A stretch of 64,000 nucleotides of DNA from Synanceia verrucosa (taxonomy: Eukaryota; Chordata; Actinopteri; Perciformes; Synanceiidae), in NCBI GenBank assembly GCA_029721515.1, contig CM056553.1, positions 251,001 through 315,000 of the forward strand, written 5' to 3'. Position 1 is the stretch's first letter. Every line of letters begins with the position of its first letter. The notes beneath the pieces are model-generated. The model saw only the letters and a program-made list of their open reading frames with translations. It was not told the DNA's origin and ran no database searches. Made by a program: the position numbers and the translations under genes. This document shows positions 31,714 through 42,838 of the stretch, one piece after another.

Positions 31714-34006
31714 ATGAGCAGCTCTGTAAGTCATCTTCTCTCAGTTTCAGTGTCTCCTGTTTGATCACATACAGGCTGAGCTCAGATCAGTTTATAATGA
31801 TAATAATAATGATAATAATAACGGTTTATGTTGATCTCAAGATTTTACAGCAACAACAAACTAACAAAGGTCAGAAAACTAAAATGTGACACAAAGTATA
31901 AAGGTTAGAAGTTCACACCTGTTTACATCTGGTCTGAGATCAGTGCTCTGAAATGTCCTCAGATGACCTCACGATGATGTCATTACAACTGTAATGTAAC
32001 AAGTGTGTGCTGTGTGGGGTCAGGCTCAGAGGAAGAGGAGGACCACAGGAAGTCCTCTGGTTTCCAGACCCAGCACCAAGACCAGCAGAGGGACAAGTGC
32101 AAGGAGGCTGGCTAATGCTAACAGAGCAGCTAACACTGACGTTAGCAGGACATCAGATGGAGACCCTGTCCCCCCCACTGAGACCATCGATGTGATGGAC
32201 AACATCGACGACAGTCCGTACAGCTCAGTACTCTCCTCAGTTATGGATCAGTGTCACATCCAACCAATAATCAATAATTGGTGTGTGTTTAGGTGTCGAG
32301 GAGGTGGTGGATCTGACCTGTGAGGGGTTAGAAGCTGCTTCTGTGGTCGACCTGACGAGCAATGACTCAGTGCTGGTAACCATCTATATTACACAGAAGT
32401 ACTTATGTAATGCTACACATGTGATTCACAGGAACACCCTCTGATATACTTAGCTTTTCACAATTCTCAAACCTGTTTTACTTTTATTGTCTAACATTAG
32501 GTGGTTTTATTAATTGCTCTGTTTTAATATTATGTTAACTCAGAACAGTGAAAGTATTATTAGTAAATATTACTACAGTAAAGCATTTATTTCTGCTGTG
32601 CGCTGACGTTAGTGTTTCAGAGAGTTTGGTTGTTGAATACTGATCAAATCTAATGGTTGTTCTGTTGTTTCCGTGGTGATCCAGCTGGTGGACGACGGTC
32701 CTCAGAACAGTTATGTCGTCAGCAGTGATGAAGACGAAGACACACCACCTGTCCTCACCACTACAACGCTGTCCTCTGTACAGGCTAACAGCTCCTCCAG
32801 GTAATACAGTGATCTCAGTCACAACCTTTTCCTGCCAACATAGCCTATAAACCACAGCCTGGCACTAGACCGATCCCTGCTAACGTCACTCAGAAATCAT
32901 AGCCAGGTAATAGACTGATCCCAGCTAACAACATCCATAAATCACAGCCAGGTAATAGACCGATCCCAGCTAACGTCACAGCCAGCTAATAGACTGATCC
33001 CAGCTAACAACGTCCATAAATCACAGCCAGGTAATAGACTGATCCCAGCTAACGTCACTCAGAAATCACAGCCAGGTAATAGACCGATCCTAGCTAACAA
33101 CATCCATAAATCACAGCCAGGTAATAGACCGATCTCAGCTAACGTCGCTCAGAAATCACAGCCAGGTAATAGACTGATCCCAGCTAACAACATCCATAAA
33201 TCACAGCCAGGTAATAGACCGATCCCAGCTAACAACATCCATAAATCACAGCCAGGTAATAGACTGATCCCAGCTAACGTCACTCAGAAATAACAGCCAG
33301 GTAATAGACTGATCCCAGCTAACAAAATCCATATATCACAGCCAGGTAATAGACCGATCCCAGCTAACAACATCCATAAATTACAGCCAGGTAATAGACT
33401 GATCCCAGCTAACAACATTCATAAATCTCAGCCAGGTAATAGACCGATCCCAGCTAACGTCACTCAGAAATCACAGCCAAGTAATAGACCGGGTAATAGA
33501 CCGATCCCAGCTAACAACGTCCATAACTAACAGCCAGGTAATAGACTGATCCCAGCTAACAAAATCCATAAATCACAGCCAGGTAATAGACCGATCCCAG
33601 CTAACGTCGCTCAGAAGTCACAGCCAGGTAATAGACCGATCCCAGCTAACGTCACTCAGCAATCACAGCCAGGTAATAGGCCGATCCCTCCAGTAGAATC
33701 CAGTAGTCTCTGTGTTTCAGGTCGACCCCGGGTATGATCAGCTGTCCCGTCTGTCTGGATTCGTACTCCGAGGTGAGACTCAAACACACCTGTTAGACAC
33801 CTGAGCAGCAACTGGAACGTTGCGTTCTGATTGGCTGGATGTCGTTTCCCTCACAGATCGTAGAGAGCGGCCGATTGGTTGTTTCCACTAAATGTGGTCA
33901 CGTGTTCTGCAGTCAGTGTCTGAGAGACGCTCTGGCGTCATCACACACATGTCCTACCTGCAGGAAAAGACTGACCCACCGCCAGTACCACCAGCTCTAC
34001 ATCTGA
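31714..34006 (+). CDS. rnf4: SUMO-targeted E3 ubiquitin ligase RNF4, six coding exons
   Basis: Nuclear ligase that ubiquitinates poly-SUMO conjugates. Exons 31714-31725, 32030-32213, 32293-32375, 32685-32800, 33721-33772, 33857-34006 give 198 residues (human 190). Start MSSS then RKRRTTG resembles human MSTRKRR. SUMO-interacting motifs in order: IDVM, VVDLT (twice), VLLVD. C-terminal RING: C140, C143, C162, H164, C167, C170, C181, C184, ending QYHQLYI like the human QIYI-type tail needed for dimerisation. The weakest point is the exon 3/4 junction. I placed the donor at 32214 (ACA|GTCCGT, non-consensus) because only that phase restores DDS-VEEVVDLTCE; reading through gives a stop. The exon 5 donor CCAG|GTAATAC is followed by an array repeating that motif. 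Confidence 0.94.
32845..33690 (+). repeat. 45-bp minisatellite with CCAG|GTAATAG donors (rnf4 intron 5)
   Basis: About 19 units contain CAGCCAGGTAATAGACCGAT and CCCAGCTAAC, alternating CATCCATAAATCA and GTCACTCAGAAATCA segments. It starts 45 bases after the exon 5 donor, whose sequence CTCCAG|GTAATACAGTGATC shares the CCAGGTAATA core and a following GATC. It ends 30 bases before exon 6. Confidence 0.93.
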
Positions 34007-34299
34007 CATCACTCTGACATCATCCAACCACTCTGACATCACACCTGAGGTACTTTGGATGTTCCCTTCCCAGTGACATCATCAGTATTGTTATGATATC
34101 AGAGGGTTTTTCAGAGACTAAAGACTTGGAGCTGTGTTCTAATCAGATGATGACGATGATGATGATGATGATGATGATTAATAATATGCTTTAGTTGAAC
34201 GTTTGATCTTCTCAGTTATGATCTTCTTGTGTTGTTTCGTGTTTCAGCTCTGAACATTGTTTCTTTTCTATTGTGATGGAGAAAATGTCTTAAAGTAGA

Positions 34300-34305
34300 A
34301 ATAAA
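34300..34305 (+). terminator. rnf4: Poly(A) signal of rnf4
   Basis: AATAAA about 295 bases after the rnf4 stop codon. Confidence 0.6.
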
Positions 34306-34325
34306 TGCAGTTAATTTCTGTGACG

Positions 34326-35081
34326 TTTCTTTGTTTTTGAAGTTTTGACTAATCCTGGGTTAGGGTTAGGCTGCCTATGGCAGCTCTGATACCTCTATTC
34401 TAGTACTAGGAAAGGACTCCATAGTACCAACACATAGCTAGTACTAAGGCAATACTGGGGAAATATGAAGAAGATGCTTGGGAGTACTTTCTCTTTATTT
34501 GTACTTTCTCAGTATGTTGCACCCTCTTTTTGTGAGTGAAGGGTGGAGGTCCTGTAAAGAGTGAGTGAAGGGTCCAGACTGTCTTCCTTTAAAGACTAAA
34601 GGCTGGACGTCCTGCTTTGAATTCGTCTCCCACCTTAAAGAGTGTTGAGGTCTGAGTCACAGATCACAAGACGGATGACTCACTGTCGCCTTACACCAAC
34701 TCTGCTGCTGATTGGCTGTTCCTCCACACTGGGTGAGCCTGTAAACCTGAATATAATAATATTTTGTTTGAAGAAGAACCAAAATATTCTGCGTTATTAT
34801 TAAAACATTTAGCACGTTACCTGTTTAATTGTACTTATATAATAATAACAATATATTTATAAAACATCTATTATTATATTACACCACACCTCTTATTACT
34901 GTAACAATTTGGAATCAGTATCTAAAAAGAAATTACTTGCACACATTTATCCATTGATGAGTCTTCAGTGGGACGTCAACATTAAAACCTGTCAATAAGA
35001 CATGTTTTGTTTTATCTTTATTATAAATATATTTGTTTTTCACTGTTTATTTTATGTTCAGTTTCTAGTCTTTCATAACAA
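34326..35081. other. rnf4-sqstm1 intergenic region
   Basis: AT-rich spacer without coding signal; a run of ATAATA near 34840-34900. Nothing else supported. Confidence 0.4.
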
Positions 35082-35090
35082 TGACGCAGC
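35082..35090 (+). promoter_or_regulatory. sqstm1: Antioxidant response element match upstream of sqstm1
   Basis: TGACGCAGC fits the NRF2/small-MAF core TGACnnnGC exactly, 285 bases before the sqstm1 ATG. CCAAT boxes (ATTGG near 35180 and CCAAT near 35211) and a CRE-like TGACGTC near 35241 lie between. In mammals SQSTM1 is an NRF2 target through such an element; conservation in this fish is inferred. Confidence 0.6.
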
Positions 35091-35374
35091 ATGTGGACTT
35101 GTCACAGGCTAAACCTGTTGTCAGTTGACTCAAGGGAAGTCCCCTCATTGGAAAGTGCTTAGTCATTCCTCGGCCTGTGATTGGTCGGCTGGTCGGGGCT
35201 CCGTCAGTGGACCAATGGGAGGGCGCGTCAATCTTTGCTTGTGACGTCCACCGCGGAAGTAAACACACAGGAGGTCTGGAGGATTTAAAGCTGCGTCACA
35301 AAGTTTCACAGCAAAGTTGTCTGGTTCAGTTCGTCGCGGCACAGAGTCTCAGTGTCTCCGTTGACCGAGTCAGG

Positions 35375-38300
35375 ATGTCGGTGACGGTGAAGGCCTACCT
35401 GCTGGGGAAAGACGAGTCCGTGAAAGAGGTCCGGAGGTTCGCGGTGGATCAGGATGTTTCTTGCAGCTTCGAGTACCTGAGCCGGAAAACTACGAGTGTG
35501 TTTAATAACCTGAAGAACATCAATATGTACTACCGAGGTACTATTATTATTATTATTATTATTATTATAGGAATGTGCACATGTAAATATTCAGTGAGTC
35601 GTAAACCATCTAATTAGTCCTTGTTGAACATTTTAATAATGTAAGTTTCACAATCTTGAAAAAAAAAACAAACTCACGGAACATTCAAACATGAACCGGT
35701 TCAACTACTTCTGTCAAGGGTGGATTCAGCGTTTAATAGTTGATTTAATGACATTAAAGATATGAATAGTGTCAAACAAACAATAAGAGCATAACCAGGA
35801 AGCTCTGTGTGTTTTTAATTGAACTTTTAAATCCAGTAAACTGGAGGTGTGTTTGGTTCAGGAGGCTCGGCTCGTGACCTACTCGGTTGTTTATGTCCGA
35901 TCACAAGTGCACATTTTGTAGGCCGTTTGTTCTAATGGGAATACTTTCACATGATAAAATATTTAAAAAATGGAGTCATTTTTCATAACCAAGATGTTTT
36001 GGTTGGAGCCTCAGTCAGACTGAAAAATGGATCTCCTTTAATTGTACTTAGTAGTTATGTTAGTTATGAGTGTGTTATTGTTGCAGATGAAGATGAAGAT
36101 CTTGTGGCATTTTCCTCTGATGATGAACTGATGATGGGTCTGGCTTGTATGAAGGACGCCACCTTCCGTATCTTCATCAAAGGTACAAACACGTGACCTG
36201 GACTTGTGTTTAATTTCCTTTAGAGCAGCTTGTTGCCAGGCAACACGCTGTCAGGATATGTAAGGGCTCTGATATTTATTCTTTTATTTAATTTATTTTA
36301 TTTTATTGATGTCTTTCAGAGAAGAAGGAGAACCGCCGTGACTTTCCTCTTCATGCCTTCCCTCCCTTTGCTTTCGGCCACCCTCCCCTTCCTCCACCTG
36401 GAGACCACCAGGCCCCACCCCCTCATATGGCCACACCCCCCCTGCACCGTGATGTCACCTGTGACGGCTGTGAGGGTCCGGTGGTGGGAACCCGCTTCAA
36501 GTGTACGGTGTGTCCCAACTATGATCTGTGCTCCACCTGCCAGGCTCGAGGGATGCACACTGAGCACGCTCTGCTGCCCATCTGGCACCCACTGCAGGTG
36601 AGGGGCATCATGGGATGGCACTGATGTCACACCGAAGATTGATGTATTGTAACCCTGGTATTGGACTGAAAGGAGAGAGATTTATCTTCCCTGCCCAGTG
36701 ACTGTTAGGAAGCATCCATTTTTGTCCTGGTCAAGGACTGAGAGGATATTTTGGTCAACTGTTTTACGTCTCTCTGTAGTGGTTCCCTCGGGGGAAGTGG
36801 ATGAAAAGGATGAGACACTGCATGTGGAACCAGAACCAGACCCAGAACCATGCTCAGGACCAGAACCAGAATCAGAACCAGAATCAGGAGCAGCCTGGAA
36901 CCTCCAGACCTGCTGATGACTGCAGCGCCCCCTCTGGTCAGTGTGTGTTGATAATCTAGTTAAGAATCAATAACCTGTTCCAATACAGAGCACTGTAGGC
37001 CAAAGCAAGCAGGCCACAACGATGGAATTACAACCTGTTGTGTATATACTGTTTAGAACATCCATCTATTCACTACTATGACTTTACTGCTCCTCTTTTT
37101 TATGTATTTATTATGTCCTTAACTTGTGTGCCGCTGTAAACCTCACATGTGAAAACATACCTGGCCAATGAATCTGATTCTAAACTGAGCATTATCAGTG
37201 ACCTTTGACCTCTGTGTACAGCCTCACAGGCCAACGTTGACTTCCTGAAGAATATTGGAGAGGGTGTGGCAGCCATGTTGAGCCCACTGGGTGAGTGATG
37301 GGATGATGGGAGTCTAATCTGGTGTCGGGTGGCTTTTTGTTAAACTTTTATACACAGATCTGCAGAAAGTGATGAATATCCATGGGACACTGGCCATGAA
37401 CGCCCTGGCCTTCTAGTCTGTTTGAGGGAAGTGATGGTGACTTTTCAAAGTAAGAGTTTCTCAAACAGGAAGTGATGTCGTGTGCACAGGTATCGACGTG
37501 GACATTGATGTGGAGCATGAGGGCCAGAGGTCAAAGGTGACTCCTCCCCCCCAGGGTGGGAGGGTTGAGGCCGATGTGGGCGGGGCCAGAAACGAGGGCG
37601 GAGCTAGCAGCGAAGGCTCAAAGGTCAGTTCATCACTGTAAGAAGAAACTATCCTGTGTCTCTAGAGGTCTCTGGTGGTCTCGACAGGTCTCTAGAGGTC
37701 TCTAGTGGTTTTCAGTGGTCACTGGGCCTCTAGTGGTCTCTAGTAGTCTCCAGATATGTCTCTAATGGTGTCCAGTGGTCCTTTGACACCAGAATCAGTG
37801 AATCAATATTTGGACACAGAGCTCCCACAATGCACTGCAGGACACTCTAATACCTGGATTGACAGACATGAAGAAGTGGCTGCACATGTCTTACATGAGA
37901 GACCAGTCAGACCTGTCATACCAGTGAAACCAGTAAACCTGACCCAGTCTGTGCTGCACAGGTGTGCAGAGAGTCTGATGAAGAGTGGACTCACCTGAGC
38001 CCTAAAGAAGTGGACCCCTCCACTGGAGAACTGCAGTCCCTGCAGCCTGGGGACCAGGACCAGGACCTGTTGTTGGGACATCAAGGTTCAACAGGTCTGA
38101 GGGACGCGGCTCTGTACCCTCACCTGCCTGAAGGTATGACCACACCCTCCCTGTCATCTGATTAGATTTTTATTAGAGGTCCCTGCTCTGACCTTGTGTG
38201 ACCTTGTGTGACCTCCCTGCCCCACAGAGGCGGACCCCCGTCTGGTAGAGTCTCTGTCCTTGATGCTGTCGATGGGTTTCAGTGATGAAGGCGGCTGGTT

Positions 38301-38391
38301 GACTCGTCTTCTTCAGGCCAAGAACTTTGACATCGGCGCTGCTCTTGATGCCATCCAGTACGCCAGACAGCCACGCCCCCACCAGCCCTGA
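35375..38391 (+). CDS. sqstm1: Sequestosome-1 / p62 autophagy receptor, eight coding exons
   Basis: Selective-autophagy receptor linking ubiquitinated cargo to LC3 and KEAP1. Exons 35375-35537, 36087-36182, 36320-36597, 36780-36936, 37222-37290, 37490-37623, 37962-38133, 38228-38391 join in phase to 410 residues (human 440). PB1 about 3-87 (VKAYLLGKD basic patch; DEDEDLVAFSSDDEL acidic OPCA motif). ZZ zinc finger with C134, C137, C148, C151, C157, C160, H166, H169. LIR W308-T-H-L311. KIR DPSTGEL at 317-323. UBA about 360-402 (LMLSMGFSDEGGWLTRLLQ). Odd: residues 196-217 are an Asn/Gln tract from CAGAAC repeats that I do not recall in human p62. ATG at 35375 is the only start in frame with PB1. 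Confidence 0.97.
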
Positions 38392-38531
38392 TGACATCAT
38401 CATGATGTCATCACTACCTTGTGGAGCTCACCTGATAATGAAGCTCTTTCTCACGTCACAACTTTGTTCTGTTCTAATCAATAATCAATTTGTTAATTGT
38501 TATTGAGCTCCTGTTTTATCTGAATCTGATC

Positions 38532-38537
38532 AATAAA
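38532..38537 (+). terminator. sqstm1: Poly(A) signal of sqstm1
   Basis: AATAAA 141 bases after the sqstm1 stop codon. Confidence 0.65.
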
Positions 38538-38953
38538 TCAAAGAAATTCAATCATGAAGAACAGGTGTGAGGTGTGTTTATGTCCTCAGGTGAGCTGCTC
38601 TCTGATGGGCAGCCACACATGTTCAGTCTTAACATTACATTTACTGCTGCCGCTGCGTTAGCATGACCCTCTGCAGTGCGAGCTACGGTAAGTCTGATGG
38701 GACAAACTACCTGAAATGCAAAACTACTAAAGAAGATTAAAGCAGTACTCCATTCAAAAAATAAAGGAAATAAAAAATACAGTAGTAACTAATGATCAAA
38801 CATGCTGCTAAAAGTAGATTAACCATCTTTTCTGAATCTGTCCAAACAAATAGTCCACCAAAGAGCATCGTGAAATTATTAATTCGTAACGTGAAATGGA
38901 CAAAAAGGAAAAGAGAAAGAGACGTTCTTTTCATAAACACAGAGCTGATGTGG

Positions 38954-39149
38954 TGTCACGAATATTTTAGCAAGTTTTGTATCCATATTACTGGATGTGT
39001 ATATTGTTGTGTGTTTCAAGAACAAGCGTGACGACTCGGATGCATTTTGATTTTACTGCACTCAGAGTCCCCCTAGTGGCATAGATAGGTACTGCTCATT
39101 ACGCATGTTAGCTGGTCTAGCTCATATAACCATAATACATTTCACCACA
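38954..39149 (-). mobile_element. Ty3/gypsy-type LTR (3' LTR of a remnant)
   Basis: On the minus strand a 196-base segment starts TGTGGTGAAATG and ends CGTGACA (TGT...ACA), immediately preceded by the purine tract AGTAAGGGGGA, a plausible polypurine tract. It lies downstream, in element sense, of the Pol tail at 39395-39676. Boundaries are inferred. Confidence 0.6.
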
Positions 39150-39394
39150 TCCCCCTTACTGAAAGCTGAGGAGAACAGTAACTGTTACCCCTTTAAGGTT
39201 ACATAAGATCATTACAATCCATATATTCCTTAAAGCCATGGACTTTGTTTTCTTTTTACTTAACTAAATAAAAGTCATAACAGTGTGGTCTGTCTCTTAC
39301 TTAAACAAACATTTTACATTCAGCCACATAACTAAACCCAACATTAACAACATTATGTTTTACAACTCTTTTTTTTCCACAGGTATTTCTCTTT

Positions 39395-39676
39395 TCACAG
39401 GTTAAGTCTGTCCGGTGTCTTTATTTCTCTGCCCGACCTGCTTCTCATTATGTTTGGTGTGCTTGCAGACGTTGTGACTGGTGGAGGAGGCTCTGCACTG
39501 CTGTCTGCCTCCGGTGGCTGTTCTGGTTGTTGCTCACACTCTGACCCGGCTCTGGCATTGGAATCAGGTGAGAACGGTTCTGCCGCAGTGTCCCTTACGG
39601 TCCCATGACCAGGTAAGATCACATATACACACACACGTGTGTTTATACTCAGTTCTAAAAAGCTTTTAAACTTCAT
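39395..39676 (-). pseudogene. Remnant of an LTR-retrotransposon Pol C-terminus
   Basis: Minus-strand frame ending RSRSGREIKTPDRLNL resembles the basic C-terminal tail (RSGR-x-hydrophobic-K-x-P-x-R-hydrophobic) of fish gypsy Pol proteins, preceded by a Pro/Glu-rich linker. No integrase or RT domain remains in the window. It sits upstream, in element sense, of the LTR candidate. Confidence 0.5.
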
Positions 39677-39876
39677 GCTTCAGTATACTCTGAATATTTC
39701 ACTAAATCTGTTGCTGTGTCAGAATACTGACAATAGATGAATCCATCATGGTGGCTTCACTGTTCAGGTACAGAGTGAGTCATCTGCAAGTTTTAATATT
39801 TTATTTTAGCGCCACCATCAGGCTGATCGGCTCTAGAATACTAAGCATAATTCCAGTAATGGGAACACATTAGAGC

Positions 39877-39880
39877 TATG

Positions 39881-39917
<37 letters not shown>

Positions 39918-39918
39918 T
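39877..39918. repeat. (AAT)n microsatellite
   Basis: About 14 ATA/AAT triplets grading into GATGAT. Confidence 0.9.
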
Positions 39919-40494
39919 GATGTTGATGAAGCAGCACTCTTTCAGTAACCTTCTACCAGCTCAACTCTTAGACATTCAGTTCATCCATCTGCTTCAGCAC
40001 ATTTTGAGTCACTATGACTTATTGAAAACTATCTTTCACTTAGTTCGACCTGTTGGAGCAGACCCTACCATGTGGGTGAGGTGTGTTATCCTGAAAAAGT
40101 CCAGGAGGTGTCAGTGTCTTTTCATGCATAAGAATTAGTCTCCTCACAGGAAGTCACAGCTGACATGAGGAAGCTAGTTCTTTTCAACATATAGTATGAA
40201 TTATGGTATCAGTGTTACTGAACATATTTATGTGACTGGCATATAATAAAATAAATACTAAAAGAGTCAAATAATCTTTCAGAAACATGATCGAATAGTT
40301 GACATTTGACACATTAAAACTGTGTTCTGTCAATAAAAAACATTGATGTTATTATTGCCCTAACAAAATAATTCTTAGTATAATTATATTTTCTTCTTTG
40401 CTTCTGCTCTGGTGACTAAAAAGGTTCTCAAACTTTGAACCCTGTTTAACTTTGCCTGAGACTTTCACAATAAGAGCCTCTCTCAGCTCTGCAG

Positions 40495-40683
40495 GTGTTC
40501 ACCTGTGCTCAGGAGGGAGTGGCCTCAGAGGGAGGATGAAGTCAGTGTGCCAGACTTCAGTGACATGTGCACAGAGGGCAGCTGTTACCCAGCAACAGGA
40601 GACCTCCTGATTGGCTGAGCCAGCCCACTATCATCCACCTCCACCTGTGGACTGAACCCTTCTGTATCATCATCCACCTACAG
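40495..40683 (+). pseudogene. Laminin beta N-terminal exon relic with stop and deletion
   Basis: The frame reads VPDFSDMC then TEGSCYPATGDLLIG, then TGA at 40616-40618 where laminin beta chains have Arg, then ASPLSSTSTCGLN. After that a short deletion shifts the frame into PFCIIIHLQ just before a GTAAG donor. Laminin beta-1/2 chains have CAEGSCYPATGDLLIGRA and STSTCGL-PYCIVSHLQ at this place, so homology is clear. Both borders keep splice signals (CTCTGCAG before 40495, CAG|GTAAGC after). No neighbouring laminin exon was found in the window, so it is most likely a dead fragment. Confidence 0.8.
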
Positions 40684-40917
40684 GTAAGCAACACCTGAAG
40701 GACACGACATACAAAGGCCTCCAGCAGTCTAGCCCTGTAGCAGAACTAAGGACTGATGCAAGGAGTCTAGACCTCCTGTAGGTCCAGATCAGGTCTTACT
40801 GGGGCTGATCAGCTCAAAACAGCTGATCAATATTCTGAACATTTCCATCATATGCTGGATGAAGATGATCCATGATGTTCTGTCTTCAACCACAAGATGG
40901 TGACATATTGATTTTCA

Positions 40918-40953
<36 letters not shown>

Positions 40954-42838
40954 CTTACAGATTTAAAAGAAATCAGTCCTTGATAATATTTTCAACTCAA
41001 ATTTCCTTTAATCACCAACCTGACCAGTAAATGTTAATTATTTCCTTTATGAATTATTGATGGACGCTCCAGGCTGAATATTCGATATGTTTTTTAATGC
41101 CAGAATCGATCGTTTGAACATTTCAAATGGACCCTCACAGCCCGTCTGTGTCCTCCTTTAGGCTTCTTCTGAACTGACGGTGCATGAACAGAAACACGTC
41201 TGCCTGCAGAGCTGACCATGTCAAACACAAAGACTGTTGGCATGTTGTGATTGTCACGTGTTTTTAGCGTTTCCTGTCGTTGTGTTCTGATTTCTGTATG
41301 CTTCCTGGTTCATCTAGACACTTGTCCATCCAGTGTCGTGATGCTCTGTTGGGTTGGATGATGTCTATTTCAATCTTAGCTTCAGGGTCTTATGTTTTCA
41401 TTTTTATTCTCTGCTCAGACTTTATACAGATCAGGTGAAAATCTGTCCACTCTTTTTTGACTCTGACAGACAAGAACTTCCTTCAGTGTTTGTAAAGCTG
41501 CTCACACACTGATGATGAAGCAGCACCTTTAACAGCTCAGGGTTTCCACCTCCACCTGCTCGAAGCTTCCCACCTGGGACTGAATGACTGGAAGCATTAT
41601 GTCCATTATTCATCATCATTCTGTATGATTAATGTAACAAAAACAGAAAAACCTTTTGCCTTTTCATGAAGGTTTAAAGACATAATTTGAAAATAATCGA
41701 TGTTAATCTGTTCATTCATTGATCCAGTTCATGAACTGACTGTAGACTTTAGTTTTTCTGTCTTTTATCTCGTCTGAATCGTCGCAGCATCATGAAGGAT
41801 GAGGTGGCTCTGACTCACTCAGCTCGGTGTTTTCTCTCTAAACAAAGGAAGTTTTATTTTGTGTCCTTGAAGGCATCAGTGCTCTGTTAGGAAATAATTC
41901 AGTGGAGGTAAACAGAGCTGAGTGTCTTTACAGTTCAGAGTAAAACACATTTGAACGCAGAACATTGAGTTTTCAGTTCAAGCACTTCCTGTTCACCAAC
42001 TCTTTTCTAACCTGCTTTAAATCTCTGAACCGACACGTTTTAAAGCTGCTCTCACTGGCTCTTATCTGTCATAGTACAAAACGTGTTTCTGATTCCTGTT
42101 GACTTAGATTAACAAACACCTGACACCAAACTTTCATATTTCTAACATGGAAACAGCTTTCCTTCTTATCCTCTGTCATGAAACTTTAAGTTGAATTTAA
42201 GGTGCTATCCCATGATCCATTGCAGGATGCTCAGTGGTTTATGGTGCTTTCAGGCGCTCCTGTTGAGTCACAAAGTGAGGAAATACCAGGTGGTATTTAT
42301 GTGATGGTCAGTCGCATGAACTAATACACCAGCAGCTGAATGTCCCTGTTAGCATCATATGATCGAAACTCATTTCAGATGAAGTCCATCTAATTATGAA
42401 CAAGGAAGTATAAAGAGAGACAAATGCCTGGACTGATGAGGAGCATGATGATGATGATGATGTGAAACGAGCTTATTGTTGCTGACTTTTTACAGCTTTT
42501 ACTGAAAAGTAAAAGTCTTCCTGTGAAGGAGGCTGATGCTGGATATTCACAGGAAAACTCACCAAAAATGAAAATGAACTCTCAATTACTGACTTGGTGG
42601 CCAAAATGAAAATGAAATGAAACCTGATCGCCCCAAAAACTGAAGTCACATTCTCCCAGACTTTCATTCACATCCGATCAATGATTTGAGCTCATTTGTG
42701 TCTGATAAGAGTTGAATCAATGAATACTGGATCAGAAACAGGAAGAGGATCAAACCTCCTTTCTAAGATCTTGATTATTCACAGAGGAAGGCCGTGTTAG
42801 CAGTCACTGTTATTATCATTATTATCATTATTGTTTTT
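40684..42838. other. Gene-poor unique sequence
   Basis: No coding exon seen; the next laminin exon (KKCFICNS-like) was looked for and not found. Contains a (GT)n run at 40920-40951, a GAT repeat at about 42447-42462 and a TTATCA repeat near 42808-42832. Confidence 0.4.

Noticed and set aside
32003..32323. Single 106-codon rnf4-like frame ending in GGGGSDL
   Set aside because: It reads through the exon 3 donor into intron sequence; splicing at 32213/32293 restores the conserved VVDLTCE motif instead.
40616..40618. Laminin-like exon TGA as a selenocysteine codon
   Set aside because: Laminins are not selenoproteins, the position is Arg in the family, and a frameshifting deletion follows.
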